NCBI GenBank assembly: GCA_020536535.1
Contig: JAHLWZ010000833.1
Coordinates: 1 to 64,000 of the forward strand
DNA: 64,000 nt
Direction: 5' to 3'
DNA from: Pelomyxa schiedti
Taxonomy: Eukaryota > Evosea > Pelobiontida > Pelomyxidae
Shown one piece after another: positions 63,961 through 64,000 of the stretch. The position numbers were made by a program, and so were the translations under genes. Positions within the stretch are counted from its first letter, which is position 1. Each line of letters opens with the position of its first letter. A model generated the notes under the pieces. It saw only the letters and a list, made by a program, of their open reading frames with translations. It was not told the DNA's origin and searched no databases.

Positions 63961-64000
63961 CTGTGTGTGTGTGTGGAGTGAGGGGGATAGAGAAGAGAAC

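Overview
The window is nuclear DNA from a gene-dense, intron-rich eukaryote, most likely a free-living unicellular protist. Nearly every gene is cut by very short GT-AG introns, many of 40 to 60 bases. Intergenic gaps are often under 200 bases, genes alternate strands, TAA, TAG and TGA all serve as stops, and the proteins are typical eukaryotic families (RUN, DENN, RBR ligase, GATA factor, ARF-like GTPase, VPS9, PDCD2, PLAC8). I cannot name the lineage from the sequence alone.

Layout, left half: an incomplete beta-propeller-like gene (1-1451, +); a RUN-domain coiled-coil protein (1505-7519, -); a small multi-pass membrane protein (7779-8658, +); a TMEM115 homologue (8895-10026, +); an Ariadne-type RBR ubiquitin ligase (10241-12514, +); a WD-type protein (12577-14342, -); an M28 metallopeptidase (14476-16526, +); a GATA zinc-finger protein (16665-17983, -); a full-length ABCC transporter (18790-24443, +); a DENN-domain protein (24562-27234, -); PDCD2 (27422-29042, +); a large unidentified gene (29064-32316, -); a P-loop GTPase (32580-35078, -); a small CZB-domain protein with an N-terminal MGC acylation motif (35265-35831, -); and a secreted/multi-pass PqiA-like protein (36563-40017, +).

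Middle, about 40.0-49.9 kb: a gene-poor island of mobile and repeated DNA. It holds a decayed Tc1/mariner-like transposase, at least two long copies and one partial copy of a dispersed repeat, three long near-perfect inverted repeats, a stranded RING-finger fragment, and a copied fragment of the window's own TMEM115 gene including intron sequence.

Right part: an EF-hand protein (49929-50653, -), an unidentified gene (50858-52300, -), a SAM methyltransferase (52370-~54467, -), a PLAC8 protein (55038-55608, -), an ARFRP1-like GTPase (56216-57030, +), a polyglutamine protein (57095-58131, -), a coiled-coil protein (58359-59963, +), an F-box/VPS9/beta-propeller protein (60135-63581, +), and the 3' part of a membrane protein gene (63649-63960, -).

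The genes are not an operon. Several act in Golgi and endosome traffic (RUN, TMEM115, DENN, ARFRP1, VPS9), which may be chance. The most unusual items are the intron-containing CZB protein (a domain best known from bacterial chemoreceptors), the F-box+VPS9+propeller fusion, the PqiA-like protein with a large secreted domain, and the repeat island that carries pieces of host genes. Most exon boundaries were worked out by eye, so gene ends and starts marked provisional should be treated that way.
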